64,000 nt of DNA from JAIVJZ01 sp035645695 (GTDB lineage Bacteria; Acidobacteriota; Blastocatellia; Pyrinomonadales; Pyrinomonadaceae), in the NCBI GenBank assembly GCA_035645695.1, contig DASQMC010000040.1:21482-85481 (forward strand). The letters run 5' to 3'. The notes under the pieces are model-generated. The model did no database searches, was not told where the DNA came from, and saw only the letters and a program-made list of their open reading frames with translations. Positions within the stretch are counted from its first letter, which is position 1. Each line of letters starts with the position of its first letter. The position numbers were made by a program, and so were the translations under genes. Positions 1 through 8,552 of this stretch are shown piece by piece.

Positions 1-2
1 GG

Positions 3-1088
3 GCTGCCGTCGCGGGCGGTTGGACGAGCGTGTGCGCGATGCCGAACACCGACCCCGTCAACGACAACCCGGCCGTCACGCGTTTCATCATCGAGCAGGC
101 CGAGCGCGCTCGCGCGGCGAACGTCTTTCCCATCGGCGCGATCACGAAAAACTCCGAGGGCGCGGAACTCGCCGAGATGGGCGAGATGCGGCGCGCAGGC
201 GTCGTCGCTGTCTCGGACGACGGCCGCCCAGTGCCTTCGGCGGGCGTCATGCGTCGTGCGATGGAGTACGCGCGCGGCTTCGATCTTCCCGTCGTTGACC
301 ACTGCGAGGATCGCAGCCTGACGGCGGGCGGCGTGATGCACGAAGGGAACTGGTCTCTGCGCCTCGGCCTGCGCGGCCACCCCGCGCTCGCCGAAGAGAT
401 GGACGCCCTGCGCGATGTCGCTCTCGCCGAGTTGACCGGCGCACGCGTCCACCTCGCGCACGTCTCCACGCGCGGCGCGCTCGCCGCCGTCCGTCGCGCG
501 AAGGAGCGCGGCCTGCGCGTGACGTGCGAGGTGACGCCGCACCACTTCACGCTCGAAGACGAAGCCGTGCGCGACTACGACACGAATACGAAGATGTGCC
601 CCCCCCTGCGCAGCCGCGAACACCTCGAAGCCATCATCGAAGCCCTCTCCGACGGCACGATTGACGCCATCGCCACCGACCACGCCCCGCACCACGCGGA
701 CGAAAAAGCCCTCGAATACGACCAGGCCCCCTTCGGCATCACCGGGCTTGAGACGGCCGTCGGCCTCGCCTTCGAGCAACTCGTACATCGCGGCATCATC
801 GGCCTCGAACGCCTCGTCGAACTCTGCTCAATCAACCCCGCGAAGATTTTCTCGCTCGCCGACCGCGGCACGCTCCGCCCCGGCGCGCACGCCGACATAA
901 CCATCCTCGACCCCGAACACGTCTGGACATTCAAAGCCGCCCACTCAAAATCCAAAAGCCGCAACACGCCCTTTGACAACCGGACGATGCGCGGCGCACC
1001 CGTCGCCACCATCGTCTCCGGCCGCATCGTCCATCGCCGCAACGAAGCGGCCGCATCCGCTACCAAACCGTCACTAGCGAGGTCATAA
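3..1088 (+). CDS. pyrC: Dihydroorotase, 5' end outside the window
   Basis: This is a zinc amidohydrolase that cyclises N-carbamoyl-L-aspartate to dihydroorotate, the third step of de novo pyrimidine synthesis. The reading frame is open from base 3, so the true start lies upstream. About 361 residues are visible against roughly 430 for the family. Visible motifs are VCAMPNTDP (substrate-binding Asn region), HCED and HLAHVS (metal-binding histidines), TPHHF, and ATDHAPH, which carries the catalytic Asp. The N-terminal HxH metal motif is outside the window. A GTG at 30 is an internal Val codon, not the start. The class I (PyrC/PyrX-like) form is inferred from length and motif spacing. Confidence 0.93.
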   Translation, partial: AAVAGGWTSVCAMPNTDPVNDNPAVTRFIIEQAERARAANVFPIGAITKNSEGAELAEMGEMRRAGVVAVSDDGRPVPSAGVMRRAMEYARGFDLPVVDHCEDRSLTAGGVMHEGNWSLRLGLRGHPALAEEMDALRDVALAELTGARVHLAHVSTRGALAAVRRAKERGLRVTCEVTPHHFTLEDEAVRDYDTNTKMCPPLRSREHLEAIIEALSDGTIDAIATDHAPHHADEKALEYDQAPFGITGLETAVGLAFEQLVHRGIIGLERLVELCSINPAKIFSLADRGTLRPGAHADITILDPEHVWTFKAAHSKSKSRNTPFDNRTMRGAPVATIVSGRIVHRRNEAAASATKPSLARS

Positions 1089-1179
1089 TGCCGGCTCGTG
1101 CGTTTTTTTTGAGCAACTGCGGAGTGACGCCGGATGGTTCGAGACAATATGAGTTAGACAATCTCTCGCAGGAGAAAAT

Positions 1180-1791
1180 ATGAAAACGATAATGATCTTT
1201 CTTCTCACACTTCCGCTCCTCACGGTTAGCTCTCTCGCCCAGACCCGGCTGCCCACTTTCGATACCTACGTGGACGGGGGGGATACCTGGCAGGAGTACG
1301 AGGATGCCACCGAATGCAGCTTTTACTGTGCCAACTTCTCCGTGACGGAGAGGGCGTCTTCCTCTCTGCCCTCCCGCGCCAGGCTCAAGTACGGCGGGGC
1401 ACAGGCACATGACAATGAAGTAGGCACGGCGTGGGTAGAGGGGAGTAAGGGCTATGGGGTGGGGGAGTTCCTCGAATACGTCATCACCACGGCGCAGCCT
1501 GATCTCAGGGTCACCGGACTGAGCATCTTAAACGGCTACAGGAAAAGCAAAGAATCGTGGCGTGACAATTCGCGCGTGAAGCGTTTGAAGTTGTACGTCA
1601 ACGGGAAGCCCCACGGGGTGATTGAGCTAAAAGATTCGTACAACTACCAGGAGGTCAAAATAGGCAATGTCAAGTTAACTCCGAACGGTAAAACGATTCT
1701 CAGGTTCGAGATCATGGAAGTGTACAAGGGGAGGAAATATTCCGACACGGCGATCACGGCAATCAACTTGGATGGGTGTTGCACGCATTAG
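1180..1791 (+). CDS. Secreted NADase-type glycan-binding domain protein
   Basis: A 203-residue protein starts at ATG 1180 after an AGGAG ribosome site. It has a cleavable signal peptide (residues 1-21, ending SLAQ). The mature part matches, from memory of the family, the NADase-type glycan-binding domain: NEVGTAWVEG, GVGEFLEYVI, LSILNGYRKS, NSRVKRLKLYVNGK and VIELKD follow in order. Such domains are discoidin-like beta sandwiches found on exported proteins. No catalytic domain is attached, so it probably binds glycans outside the cytoplasm. Base composition is visibly less GC-rich than the flanking genes and Lys codons AAA/AAG are common, which hints at a separate origin. Confidence 0.72.
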   Translation: MKTIMIFLLTLPLLTVSSLAQTRLPTFDTYVDGGDTWQEYEDATECSFYCANFSVTERASSSLPSRARLKYGGAQAHDNEVGTAWVEGSKGYGVGEFLEYVITTAQPDLRVTGLSILNGYRKSKESWRDNSRVKRLKLYVNGKPHGVIELKDSYNYQEVKIGNVKLTPNGKTILRFEIMEVYKGRKYSDTAITAINLDGCCTH

Positions 1792-1816
1792 CTTCACGGC
1801 GGGCGGGGGAAATAAA

Positions 1817-1858
1817 AAGAGACCCGTTTGCGCTCTCCCCTTCGCAAACGGGTCTCTT
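1817..1858 (-). terminator. Rho-independent terminator of the 2042-2773 gene
   Basis: A perfect 16-bp inverted repeat (1817-1832 with 1843-1858) encloses a 10-nt loop. Read on the minus strand, the hairpin is followed by a T-rich run (tctctttttattt), so it terminates the leftward glycine-zipper gene. It also sits at the end of the rightward glycan-binding gene and may act on both. Confidence 0.8.
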
Positions 1859-1956
1859 GTGCGGTCGCTCGCTTACGTAATAACAGGGGCGACCGAACTC
1901 GTGGAAATTTTCAAACTCGCGGGGAGTGAAGCGGAAACCGTTGTTTGAGGTTCATC

Positions 1957-1996
1957 GGAAGCCCGCCCGCGCTCTCCCCTTCGCTGGCGGGCTTCC
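1957..1996. repeat. Second hairpin with the same loop sequence
   Basis: An 11-bp perfect inverted repeat (1957-1967 with 1986-1996) encloses an 18-nt loop containing cgctctccccttcgc. The same 15-mer spans the loop of the neighbouring terminator at 1831-1845. The stems differ but the loops match, so the two hairpins look related. A third, weaker hairpin (gacaaccc with gggtttgtc) follows at about 2004-2026, just past the stop of the leftward gene. Confidence 0.6.
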
Positions 1997-2041
1997 TCCG
2001 CACCGACAACCCTGTTGGGGGTTTGTCAGTCTCGTTAGAAC

Positions 2042-2773
2042 TTATTGGCGCGTGCGGTATTCGGGCAAACTCACGCTGCGGTTCAAACTGACGCCGAACT
2101 CCGTGCCCGCCTTCACGACCGCCTGCTGTTCTTTCTCGAAAACCCTGCCGCCCGTGCCGAGCGCGCCGCCGATGAGCGCACCGAGCCCCGCGCCTTTGCC
2201 GCCGCCGGCAATCGCGCCGATGATCGCGCCCGTCGCCGCGCCGCCGCCAATGAAGACGATGTCGCGTTTCTCGTTCGACCTGCCCTCGACGGTGCTCTCG
2301 TTGTCGGCGTTCACGTTGTCGTTATCACCCGACAAGCTCGACAGCGAGCCGTTGATGGTGTGCTTCGCGCCGTTCGGCATCTCCACCGTGTTGAAGCTGA
2401 CGGAGATCGTGCCGGGCGAACGTCGTTCGGCTCGCTTCACCGTCGTCACGCGACCCCAGACTTTGCTGCCCGCCGGAATCACTTCGACGCCGTCGGCGTA
2501 GACCGGATCAACCGTCGTGGTCGAGAAGCGGTCGCCGACGCGCGCCGCCCTTGAGTTGAGTTCGCTGTCCATGCGCACGCGGATCGCTTGGTCTGCGCCG
2601 AGCGTGTAATACCTGACCGGGGGCGTGACCGTGCGCGTCACTGCCGGACGCCTGATGCGCGGGCGCGGACGACGCCGCGTCTGCGCCGACGCCGGGATCA
2701 CCGTCGCGGCGACGATGGCGAAAAGTGCGATTAAGCTCAGGGCGCGTTGCGCCAAAATTTTATTTGTTTTCAT
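2042..2773 (-). CDS. Secreted glycine-zipper protein
   Basis: The start is ATG 2773, preceded by GGAGAG; the frame stays open further upstream, but only this start gives a signal peptide (LALFAIVAAT-type core, ending ASAQ). The 243-residue product has a basic Arg/Pro-rich stretch after the cleavage site, a central beta-rich region (RMDSELNSRAARVGDRF, VIPAGSKVWGRV) and a C-terminal glycine zipper (TGAIIGAIAGGGKG, GALIGGALGTGG). Glycine zippers insert in or associate with membranes. The gene at 55412-56503 has the same layout and is a paralogue. The function is unknown; an envelope role is inferred. Confidence 0.75.
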   Translation of the reverse strand: MKTNKILAQRALSLIALFAIVAATVIPASAQTRRRPRPRIRRPAVTRTVTPPVRYYTLGADQAIRVRMDSELNSRAARVGDRFSTTTVDPVYADGVEVIPAGSKVWGRVTTVKRAERRSPGTISVSFNTVEMPNGAKHTINGSLSSLSGDNDNVNADNESTVEGRSNEKRDIVFIGGGAATGAIIGAIAGGGKGAGLGALIGGALGTGGRVFEKEQQAVVKAGTEFGVSLNRSVSLPEYRTRQ

Positions 2774-3128
2774 GTTCAATCTCTCCGGGCAAAGACCGTT
2801 CGCGCGTGCCTGGAAAATCTTCCCGCACCGGCGCGTCGGCTCGTCGCGGGATAACTTAGCAATGAGCGTGCCACTGCCGGTGCGATCTCTTTCGGGCGAA
2901 AAAATCACAAAAACAGCGGTGTTTTCGTGTCGTGTGCAAACTCCCGCCTCGGCCGAGGCGATCTGCTTCGACGAAGTGCGCGAGGGCGCGTGCATTTTGC
3001 ACCATATAGTATGAGGCGGATTTTAGAATGCGGCGGGGCATGGTTTTTATGATATACAAGGCTGCACTTATTTAAGATTTTCGCCTCGCCGCAATCAACT
3101 ACAACGAATTGAAAGGAAAGAAATATTT

Positions 3129-3803
3129 ATGAACACAACAGAGATGGCCGCTCAAGCGCCGGTCGTGTCGCTGCCGCGCATCAACGAACCCGCCCCGGAC
3201 TTTGAAGCGAAGTCCACGCAGGGCGCGTTGAAGTTCGCGGACTTCAAAGGCAGTTGGGTCGTGCTGTTTTCGCACCCGGCCGATTTCACGCCGGTCTGTT
3301 CCACGGAGTTCGTCGAGTTCGCGCGTCGCTCCGACGAGTTCAAAAAACGCGGCGTCAAACTCGTCGGCCTGTCCGTGGATTCAGTGACGGCGCACATCGC
3401 CTGGATCAGGAGCATCGAGTCGCACTTCCCGGACGTGAAGATAGACTTCCCCGTCATCGCCGACCTCGACACGAAGGTCGCGCAGAAGTACGGGCTGATT
3501 CACCCGGCCGCGTCCGAGACGGCCACCGTGCGCGCCGTCTTCGTGATAGACGACAAGGGCATCATCCGCGCGCTCATCTATTACCCGATGTCGCTGGGGC
3601 GCAATATAGACGAAATCCTGCGCGCCATCGACGGCCTGCAAACCGCGGACGCCAATGCCTGCGCCACGCCCGCCAACTGGAAGCCGGGCGAACAGGTGAT
3701 CGTGCCGCCGCCGCAAACCATCGCCGATGCCGAGAAGCGTCTGCAATCAGAATATGACGTGACGGACTGGTACTTCGCCAAGCGCACGCTGGACAAGTCG
3801 TAG
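3129..3803 (+). CDS. Peroxiredoxin of the Prx6 (1-Cys-like) family
   Basis: This thiol peroxidase reduces H2O2 and organic peroxides in the cytoplasm. The peroxidatic cysteine is Cys57 in HPADFTPVCSTE, the Prx6 signature. Cys178 near the C-terminus could serve as a resolving cysteine, as in archaeal Prx6-type enzymes. The length, 224 residues, is normal for the family. The start is ATG 3129 with GAAAGGAAAG upstream. A possible -10 (tatgat) lies at 3049-3054. The rhodanese gene follows 45 bases after the stop and may be co-transcribed, although a TTGACA at 3821 could be a separate promoter. Confidence 0.93.
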   Translation: MNTTEMAAQAPVVSLPRINEPAPDFEAKSTQGALKFADFKGSWVVLFSHPADFTPVCSTEFVEFARRSDEFKKRGVKLVGLSVDSVTAHIAWIRSIESHFPDVKIDFPVIADLDTKVAQKYGLIHPAASETATVRAVFVIDDKGIIRALIYYPMSLGRNIDEILRAIDGLQTADANACATPANWKPGEQVIVPPPQTIADAEKRLQSEYDVTDWYFAKRTLDKS

Positions 3804-3848
3804 TTTGAACGGGATTAGAGTTGACACAGTTTGAGAGGAGAGTGGCGA

Positions 3849-4169
3849 ATGGAAGAAATCTCCGCGAAAGAACTCAAGGAGCGTCTGGATAGAGGCGACG
3901 ATCTACAGATCATAGACGTGCGCGAACCGAACGAGTACGAGGCGGCGCGACTCGAAGGAGCGAAACTGATTCCGCTCGGGCAAGTCGTGAACCGCATGAG
4001 CGAGATAGACGCGACGCGCGAGACCGTCGTGCATTGCAAACTCGGAGGACGCAGCGCGAAGGCCATAGAGGTCTTAACCGGCGCGGGTTACACGGGGCGA
4101 TTGATGAACCTCAAAGGCGGCATCACGGCGTGGTCGAACGATGTCGATCCGTCCGTGCCGAAGTATTGA
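3849..4169 (+). CDS. Rhodanese-like sulfurtransferase, single domain
   Basis: A 106-residue single rhodanese domain. ATG 3849 is chosen because AGGAG sits 8 bases upstream; an in-frame start at 3831 lacks this. The motifs are IIDVREPNEY (N-terminal rhodanese signature), the active-site loop HCKLGGRS with Cys63 as the persulfide carrier, and LKGGITAW at the C-terminus. Such proteins move sulfane sulfur in the cytoplasm. Placement after a peroxiredoxin suggests thiol or redox homeostasis, which is inference from context. Confidence 0.9.
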   Translation: MEEISAKELKERLDRGDDLQIIDVREPNEYEAARLEGAKLIPLGQVVNRMSEIDATRETVVHCKLGGRSAKAIEVLTGAGYTGRLMNLKGGITAWSNDVDPSVPKY

Positions 4170-4202
4170 GCGGTTGACGCGGGCTGAGGAGCGTGAAAAG
4201 AC

Positions 4203-4274
4203 TCGAAGGCCGCGTGCGAACGAAGCGAAACTCTCCGGCCAGAGTATTTCGCTTCGCCCGCACGCGGCCTTCGA
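4203..4274. terminator. 72-nt extended hairpin between convergent genes
   Basis: The outer stem is a perfect 16 bp (4203-4218 with 4259-4274). An inner stem is a perfect 10 bp (4221-4230 with 4247-4256), and the apex can pair ctct with agag. It lies between the rhodanese gene and the convergent 4324-4569 gene, so it fits a bidirectional terminator, although neither side has a long T run. The stems are unusually long. Confidence 0.6.
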
Positions 4275-4323
4275 TGTGTTTGAAAGAACGTCTATGCGTG
4301 GTCGTCAGATTGGCCGTAAACGC

Positions 4324-4569
4324 TTAAGCGGATTGTCCCTGCGCCTGATCTGCGCCGAGGCGCGTGGCGAGCAACTGCTTGCCGCGTTCGGCGCGCTTTG
4401 TGTTTTCGTCGCGCACGTCGCGGAAGAACTGCGCAAGTTCCGTGTCGCCGCTCTGTTCGGCGTCAGTGATGTATTTCTCGTATGTCTCCGCGCCTTGCAG
4501 CGCATGGTAAAGAATGCTGAACAAGTTATAGAGCGTGTCTTGAGTGCCCGTGTTTGCTTTGACCGTCAT
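4324..4569 (-). CDS. Small helical protein of unknown function
   Basis: An 81-residue acidic, fully helical-looking protein starting at ATG 4569 with AGGAGA 6 bases upstream. Its pattern (YNLFSILYHALQGAETYEKY, ELAQFFRDVRDEN) resembles a short ferritin-like or four-helix hairpin, with Glu and His at helix spacing. I do not recognise a named family. It stands alone, convergent with the rhodanese gene. Good start signal and codon use support a real gene. Confidence 0.65.
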   Translation of the reverse strand: MTVKANTGTQDTLYNLFSILYHALQGAETYEKYITDAEQSGDTELAQFFRDVRDENTKRAERGKQLLATRLGADQAQGQSA

Positions 4570-4697
4570 AATACTCTCCTGCTTTTAATTCTTCGAGGCG
4601 TTTTCAATTGTTGGGGGCGTTTGGGAACGCGTGGATTGTAGGGAGGTGGCGCGCCAAAGGTCAAGTAGCGTGAAACCGGCCGCCAAACAGGTCAGGC

Positions 4698-5333
4698 TCA
4701 GATGAATACTTCCGTGCGCCCGCGCGAGAAATCGTGTTCGGTGAGGACGCGTCTGATGGCGGCGGCGATCTTCGCGCCGCCGCGCGCGGACGGTTCGATG
4801 GGATTGGCGTAGTCCCTCTCGTCGTTGCAGATGAGGCGGAGGTCTATGAGAGGGAGACCACGCGCGACGGCCGCGCGGATGATCGCGTCGTTAAAGACGC
4901 AGAGGGCTGTGACGGCCAACTTTTGCATCCCTTCATCAGGGAAGCGCGGGTTGTAGATGGAGCAGACGGCGAGGGGCAGGCGACGTGCGAGAAGGGCGTC
5001 GAGCATGAGTTGATATTCGCGCTCGAAGTCGTCGGCGGCGCGTGCGAGCATGTTGAGGGCTTCGGCCATCGAGCGCGCGGGGTCGCCGAGCAGGTGCGCG
5101 TGGCGGAGCGTATCGTTGCCGCCGACGCTCAGGACGAGGTGGCTTGCGTCGGCGGGTATGCTCCGCGCCTGCGCGCCGACGTTGCCGATCACGCTGCCGT
5201 CAACCGCGAGCAGAGTGGCCTGCCAGCCGGGCGGCAGTTCCGCCTGAACTTGACGCACCACGTCGGGGTCGCCCGCGCCGACGTATGCCGCGTTATCGAA
5301 AATCGAGTCGCCGAGAAGTATTGCGTGTCCCAC
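4698..5333 (-). CDS. SGNH/GDSL hydrolase with atypical block V
   Basis: The start is GTG 5333 with AAGGGG upstream; longer in-frame readings lack a ribosome site. The 211-residue protein has block I LLGDSIFDN (nucleophile Ser10), a Gly within VIGNVGAQ (block II) and GGND (Asn73, block III). These fit an esterase or lipase of the SGNH superfamily. Block V normally carries DxxH before P-S-x-x-G, but here the sequence reads YANPIEPSARGG, with Glu180 where the catalytic His is expected. I recall similar PIEPS motifs in a subfamily, so this may be a subfamily trait. No signal peptide is seen, so it is probably cytoplasmic. Confidence 0.8.
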   Translation of the reverse strand: MGHAILLGDSIFDNAAYVGAGDPDVVRQVQAELPPGWQATLLAVDGSVIGNVGAQARSIPADASHLVLSVGGNDTLRHAHLLGDPARSMAEALNMLARAADDFEREYQLMLDALLARRLPLAVCSIYNPRFPDEGMQKLAVTALCVFNDAIIRAAVARGLPLIDLRLICNDERDYANPIEPSARGGAKIAAAIRRVLTEHDFSRGRTEVFI

Positions 5334-5514
5334 TTGATTACCCCTTATGCCGTTAAAAAGAGTCTGAAAAAGATAAGTTCTCCGCTCAAACACCTTAGAG
5401 CGTCGTGTAGAATATCGTACATTCAAAAGCGCCCTGACGACATTAGAATCTAACGGAGCCGCATTGCAACCCGCGCGTGCGGCCGCGAGTCCGGAAAGTT
5501 GGGGGGATGAAAAC

Positions 5515-7086
5515 ATGGAGCTTGAAACTTATCAACGCATGCGCGACTTCCGACGAACGCCGGAGCCGAAGGGGAAACTGTCAAAGCGAAATTTGCGCCG
5601 GTTCGTCGTGCAGGAGCACCACGCGGAGAAGTTGCATTTCGACTTTCGACTGGAGATGGGCGGCGTGCTCAAGTCCTGGTCGATACCGCGCGGCCCTTCG
5701 CTCGACCCGGCCGAGAAGCGGCTGGCCGTGCCGACCGAAGACCACCCCGTAGAGTATCTGAAATTTGAAGGGCACATTCCCGAAGGCAATTACGGCGCGG
5801 GCGAACACATGAAATGGGACGGGGGCACTTACGAACTCGTCGGCGAACGCGGCGCGCTCGAACAATTTGCGGCGGGTCGTTTGAAGTTTCGCTTACAGGG
5901 CGAAAAGCTGCGGGGAGAATTCAGTCTCGTGCGGATGGGGCATTGGAAGGGGCAGTGGTTGCTCATCAAGAGCGGCGACGAATTTGCCGAGCCGGGTTGG
6001 GAACTGCAACTGCGCCGCCCGGACGACGAGCGCGGCGCAAACTGGTTGAGGGAACAGGGCGGCAAGCGGCAGAAGCGCGTGGCGGCGGCAGCCGCGCACA
6101 AGGCCGTCAGGCGCACCGCGCCGCCGGAAAATGTCGAGACCCTCCCGGCGCGTAAAGTTTTCGCGCGGAGGAAACTGAGCGGCAGCGTCAACGCCGGGAT
6201 CGACGGCGCGGTCGTCGCGCTCACCAACCTCGACAAAGTTTACTGGCCTGACGAAGGCTACACGAAGGGCGATCTCGTCAGGTACTACTACGAAATCGCC
6301 CCGCATCTTGCGCCCTATCTGGAGAAACGCCCGCTGATCATGAAGCGTTACCCGGCAGGGATAGGGGGCAAATCATTCCACCAGCACGACGTGAACGAAG
6401 CGCCCGAGTTCGTCGAGACCGCCGCGATTGACGTAGAGGAGGGGCGCGAGGTTGACTACATCGTCGGCGGCGACCGTGCGACGCTCGTCTACATGGCGAA
6501 CCTCGGCGCGATAGAGCGTCACCCGTGGCATTCGCGCGCCGGGCAACTCGATAGCCCCGACTGGATAGTCTTCGATCTCGATCCTGAAAACGTGGACTTC
6601 ACGATTGTCTGCGACGTGGCTTTGAGCACGCGTGGGATTCTGAAAGGCCTGGGGCTTGAGTCATACGTTAAGACTTCCGGTTCGCGCGGGCTGCATCTCT
6701 ACGTCCCCGTCTCGCCGGGACACAATTACGAACAGGCCGCGCGCTTCGCGGAACTCGTGGCCGCGAGGGTCGTCGGCGACAACCCGGAGGTCGCTACCGT
6801 CGAGCGCTCTCTGAAGAAACGCAAACGCGCGCGCATCTACATAGACCACATGCAAAACGCGCGCGGGAAGTCCGTCGTCGCGCCCTACTCGGTGCGCCCG
6901 CGGCCGGGCGCGCCCGTCTCCGCGCCGCTCACCTGGGAAGAGGTCGCGCGCCGGAAGATTCGGCCGCAGGATTTCAACATCAGGAACATCAGGGAGCGTC
7001 TGGCGCGCAAGGGCGATCTCTTCAAGCCGGTGCTCGACGGCGGGCAAATTTTGACCGAAGCCCTGCGCGAACTCGAAAGCCGGTAG
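5515..7086 (+). CDS. ligD: LigD-type 3'-phosphoesterase and polymerase fusion without ligase
   Basis: The 523-residue protein starts at ATG 5515 after a GGGGGG ribosome site. Residues about 15-170 form the LigD 3'-phosphoesterase (HHAEKLHFDFRLE, with His36/His41, Asp43, Arg45 and Glu47 expected at the metal site). After a basic linker (175-225), residues about 235-520 form the primase-like LigD polymerase (FDLDP with Asp354/Asp356, SGSRGLHLYVP, IDHMQN with Asp444). In bacterial non-homologous end joining these domains trim and fill DNA ends. The ATP-dependent ligase domain is absent and no Ku gene lies in the window, so ligation must come from elsewhere. The domain order PE-POL without a central ligase is uncommon. 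Confidence 0.9.
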   Translation: MELETYQRMRDFRRTPEPKGKLSKRNLRRFVVQEHHAEKLHFDFRLEMGGVLKSWSIPRGPSLDPAEKRLAVPTEDHPVEYLKFEGHIPEGNYGAGEHMKWDGGTYELVGERGALEQFAAGRLKFRLQGEKLRGEFSLVRMGHWKGQWLLIKSGDEFAEPGWELQLRRPDDERGANWLREQGGKRQKRVAAAAAHKAVRRTAPPENVETLPARKVFARRKLSGSVNAGIDGAVVALTNLDKVYWPDEGYTKGDLVRYYYEIAPHLAPYLEKRPLIMKRYPAGIGGKSFHQHDVNEAPEFVETAAIDVEEGREVDYIVGGDRATLVYMANLGAIERHPWHSRAGQLDSPDWIVFDLDPENVDFTIVCDVALSTRGILKGLGLESYVKTSGSRGLHLYVPVSPGHNYEQAARFAELVAARVVGDNPEVATVERSLKKRKRARIYIDHMQNARGKSVVAPYSVRPRPGAPVSAPLTWEEVARRKIRPQDFNIRNIRERLARKGDLFKPVLDGGQILTEALRELESR

Positions 7087-7185
7087 CGGCTTCGTTTGAA
7101 AGCGAACCGGATTCAATTAAGATGGGACGGAATCGACGCGGCAAGTATTCGTTGACGACGGGTTTGCGAAGGGGCTAAGGGAACG

Positions 7186-8145
7186 ATGACCGAAGGTAAA
7201 GACGACGAGCAGCCAAACGGCGACGCCGGGACGCCCGGCGGGGCGAAGAAAGCGGGCAGCAAAAAAAGCGCGAGTCGCAAAGCGAGCGCAAGCCGCAAAA
7301 GCGCAAGCCGCAAAAGCGCGGGAAGTAAAAGCGCGGGCGGTGAAAACGCGGACGGTAAAACTGCGCTCAGTAAAACTTCAGGCACGACGCGCGCCGTCGG
7401 TCGCAAGAAGGTGATCGACGACGGCATTGACCGCGAGACTATTCGGCAGCGTCCCGCGGAGTTGCCGCTGATGGAGCACCACTGGGGCAAGCTGCTCTTC
7501 ATGCACTGGCCGATCCCGGCCGAGCGCCTGCGCTCTCTCGTCCCGCCGCAACTCGAAATCGACACCTTCGACGGAGAGGCGTGGGTCGGCATCACGCCGT
7601 TCACGTTGTGGAATGTCCGACTCAGTTTCACGCCGCCCGTTCCTTACCTCAGCGACTTTCACGAGTTGAACGTGCGCACCTACGTGCTCTATCGCGGCGT
7701 GCCCGGCGTCTGGTTCTTCTCGCTCAACACCAACAGTTCCATGACCGTCTTCGGCGCGCGCACCTTTTACTTTCTACCCTACTTCAACGCTAACATCGAC
7801 CTCCGCCGGGAAGGCGACATCGTTCACTATCACCTGCGGCGCACCGAAGCCGAGCGTCCCGCCCGTTTCGACGCGTCGTGGGAGATCGGCAAAGAACTGC
7901 CCGAAGCCGAGACGGGCACGCTGGAATTTTTCCTCACCGAGCGTTACTGCCTCTACTCGGCCTCGGGCGAGAGCATCTACCGCGCGCGCATCAATCACCG
8001 GCCGTGGCCGCTCAGACAGGCCGCGCTCCTCTCGTATGATTCGGACATCGCGGAGTCCGACTACCTGCCCAAACTGAAGGGCAAGCCGCTCGTCCATTAC
8101 GCGGAATCTCTCGCCGTTGACGTGTGGCCGCCGGAAAAAGCCTGA
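7186..8145 (+). CDS. DUF2071 (YqjF-like) protein with basic repeat tail
   Basis: The 319-residue protein has two parts. Residues 1-80 are low complexity, rich in Lys, Ser, Ala and Arg, with near-repeats SRKSA and SKSAGG, resembling a histone H1-like tail. Residues about 85-310 match DUF2071/YqjF (MEHHWGKLLFMHWPIP, GEAWVGITPFTLW, FHELNVRTYV, GVWFFSLN). The family's biochemical role is unknown to me. The start ATG 7186 follows AAGGGA. The basic tail could bind nucleic acid or polyphosphate, which is speculation. Confidence 0.83.
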   Translation: MTEGKDDEQPNGDAGTPGGAKKAGSKKSASRKASASRKSASRKSAGSKSAGGENADGKTALSKTSGTTRAVGRKKVIDDGIDRETIRQRPAELPLMEHHWGKLLFMHWPIPAERLRSLVPPQLEIDTFDGEAWVGITPFTLWNVRLSFTPPVPYLSDFHELNVRTYVLYRGVPGVWFFSLNTNSSMTVFGARTFYFLPYFNANIDLRREGDIVHYHLRRTEAERPARFDASWEIGKELPEAETGTLEFFLTERYCLYSASGESIYRARINHRPWPLRQAALLSYDSDIAESDYLPKLKGKPLVHYAESLAVDVWPPEKA

Positions 8146-8172
8146 GACATAATCCCCAAAGAAATGAGACGC

Positions 8173-8216
8173 GGGCGCGTGAAAATCTGTTCGGCATCGT
8201 ACAGACTCACGCGCCC
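8173..8216. terminator. Hairpin after the DUF2071 gene
   Basis: A 10-bp perfect stem (8173-8182 with 8207-8216) whose loop can pair further (ctgt with acag). It lies 27 bases after the DUF2071 stop and is a likely transcription end, without a strong T run. The rest of 8217-8470 shows no gene I can support. Confidence 0.5.
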
Positions 8217-8475
8217 CTGCTGCATATAATCCTCCACGTTCCCCTGTTGAATAATCTGTATCGATGTTTCCGGCCGAGAGGTCTCCCCCTCCGTTAACCG
8301 GGTTGGCGTCGAGCCTGTCCCAAATTTCATGCGCGGTCGGCAACGTCAGCGCGTCTGAAATTATTCATTCGGGGAAATTCTCTCTGCCGGTGCTATTCGC
8401 GCCTGTCGAGTGACTAGCGGCGCGTCGAGCCTTCCGGCATCCGGTGCGACCGTGGAACGAGCAAGGGGTGGGTTG

Positions 8476-8516
8476 AAGGGTGATGCTCCGCTTATTGCGG
8501 GGCACACCCTTCTTTT
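8476..8516 (+). terminator. Rho-independent terminator or attenuator before cphB
   Basis: The arms aagggtg...ctccgc and gcgggg...caccctt (8476-8491 with 8497-8511) pair with a small bulge and are followed directly by cttttt. It stands about 40 bases before the cyanophycinase start, so it either insulates the operon from upstream reading or acts as a leader attenuator. Confidence 0.65.
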
Positions 8517-8552
8517 TGACGAAATTGACACTATTTGTGATTGAGGTTCCTG

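Noticed and set aside
8097..8330. 77-codon minus-strand frame overlapping the end of the DUF2071 gene
   Set aside because: No ribosome site, overlaps a real gene and a hairpin, and no family is recognised.
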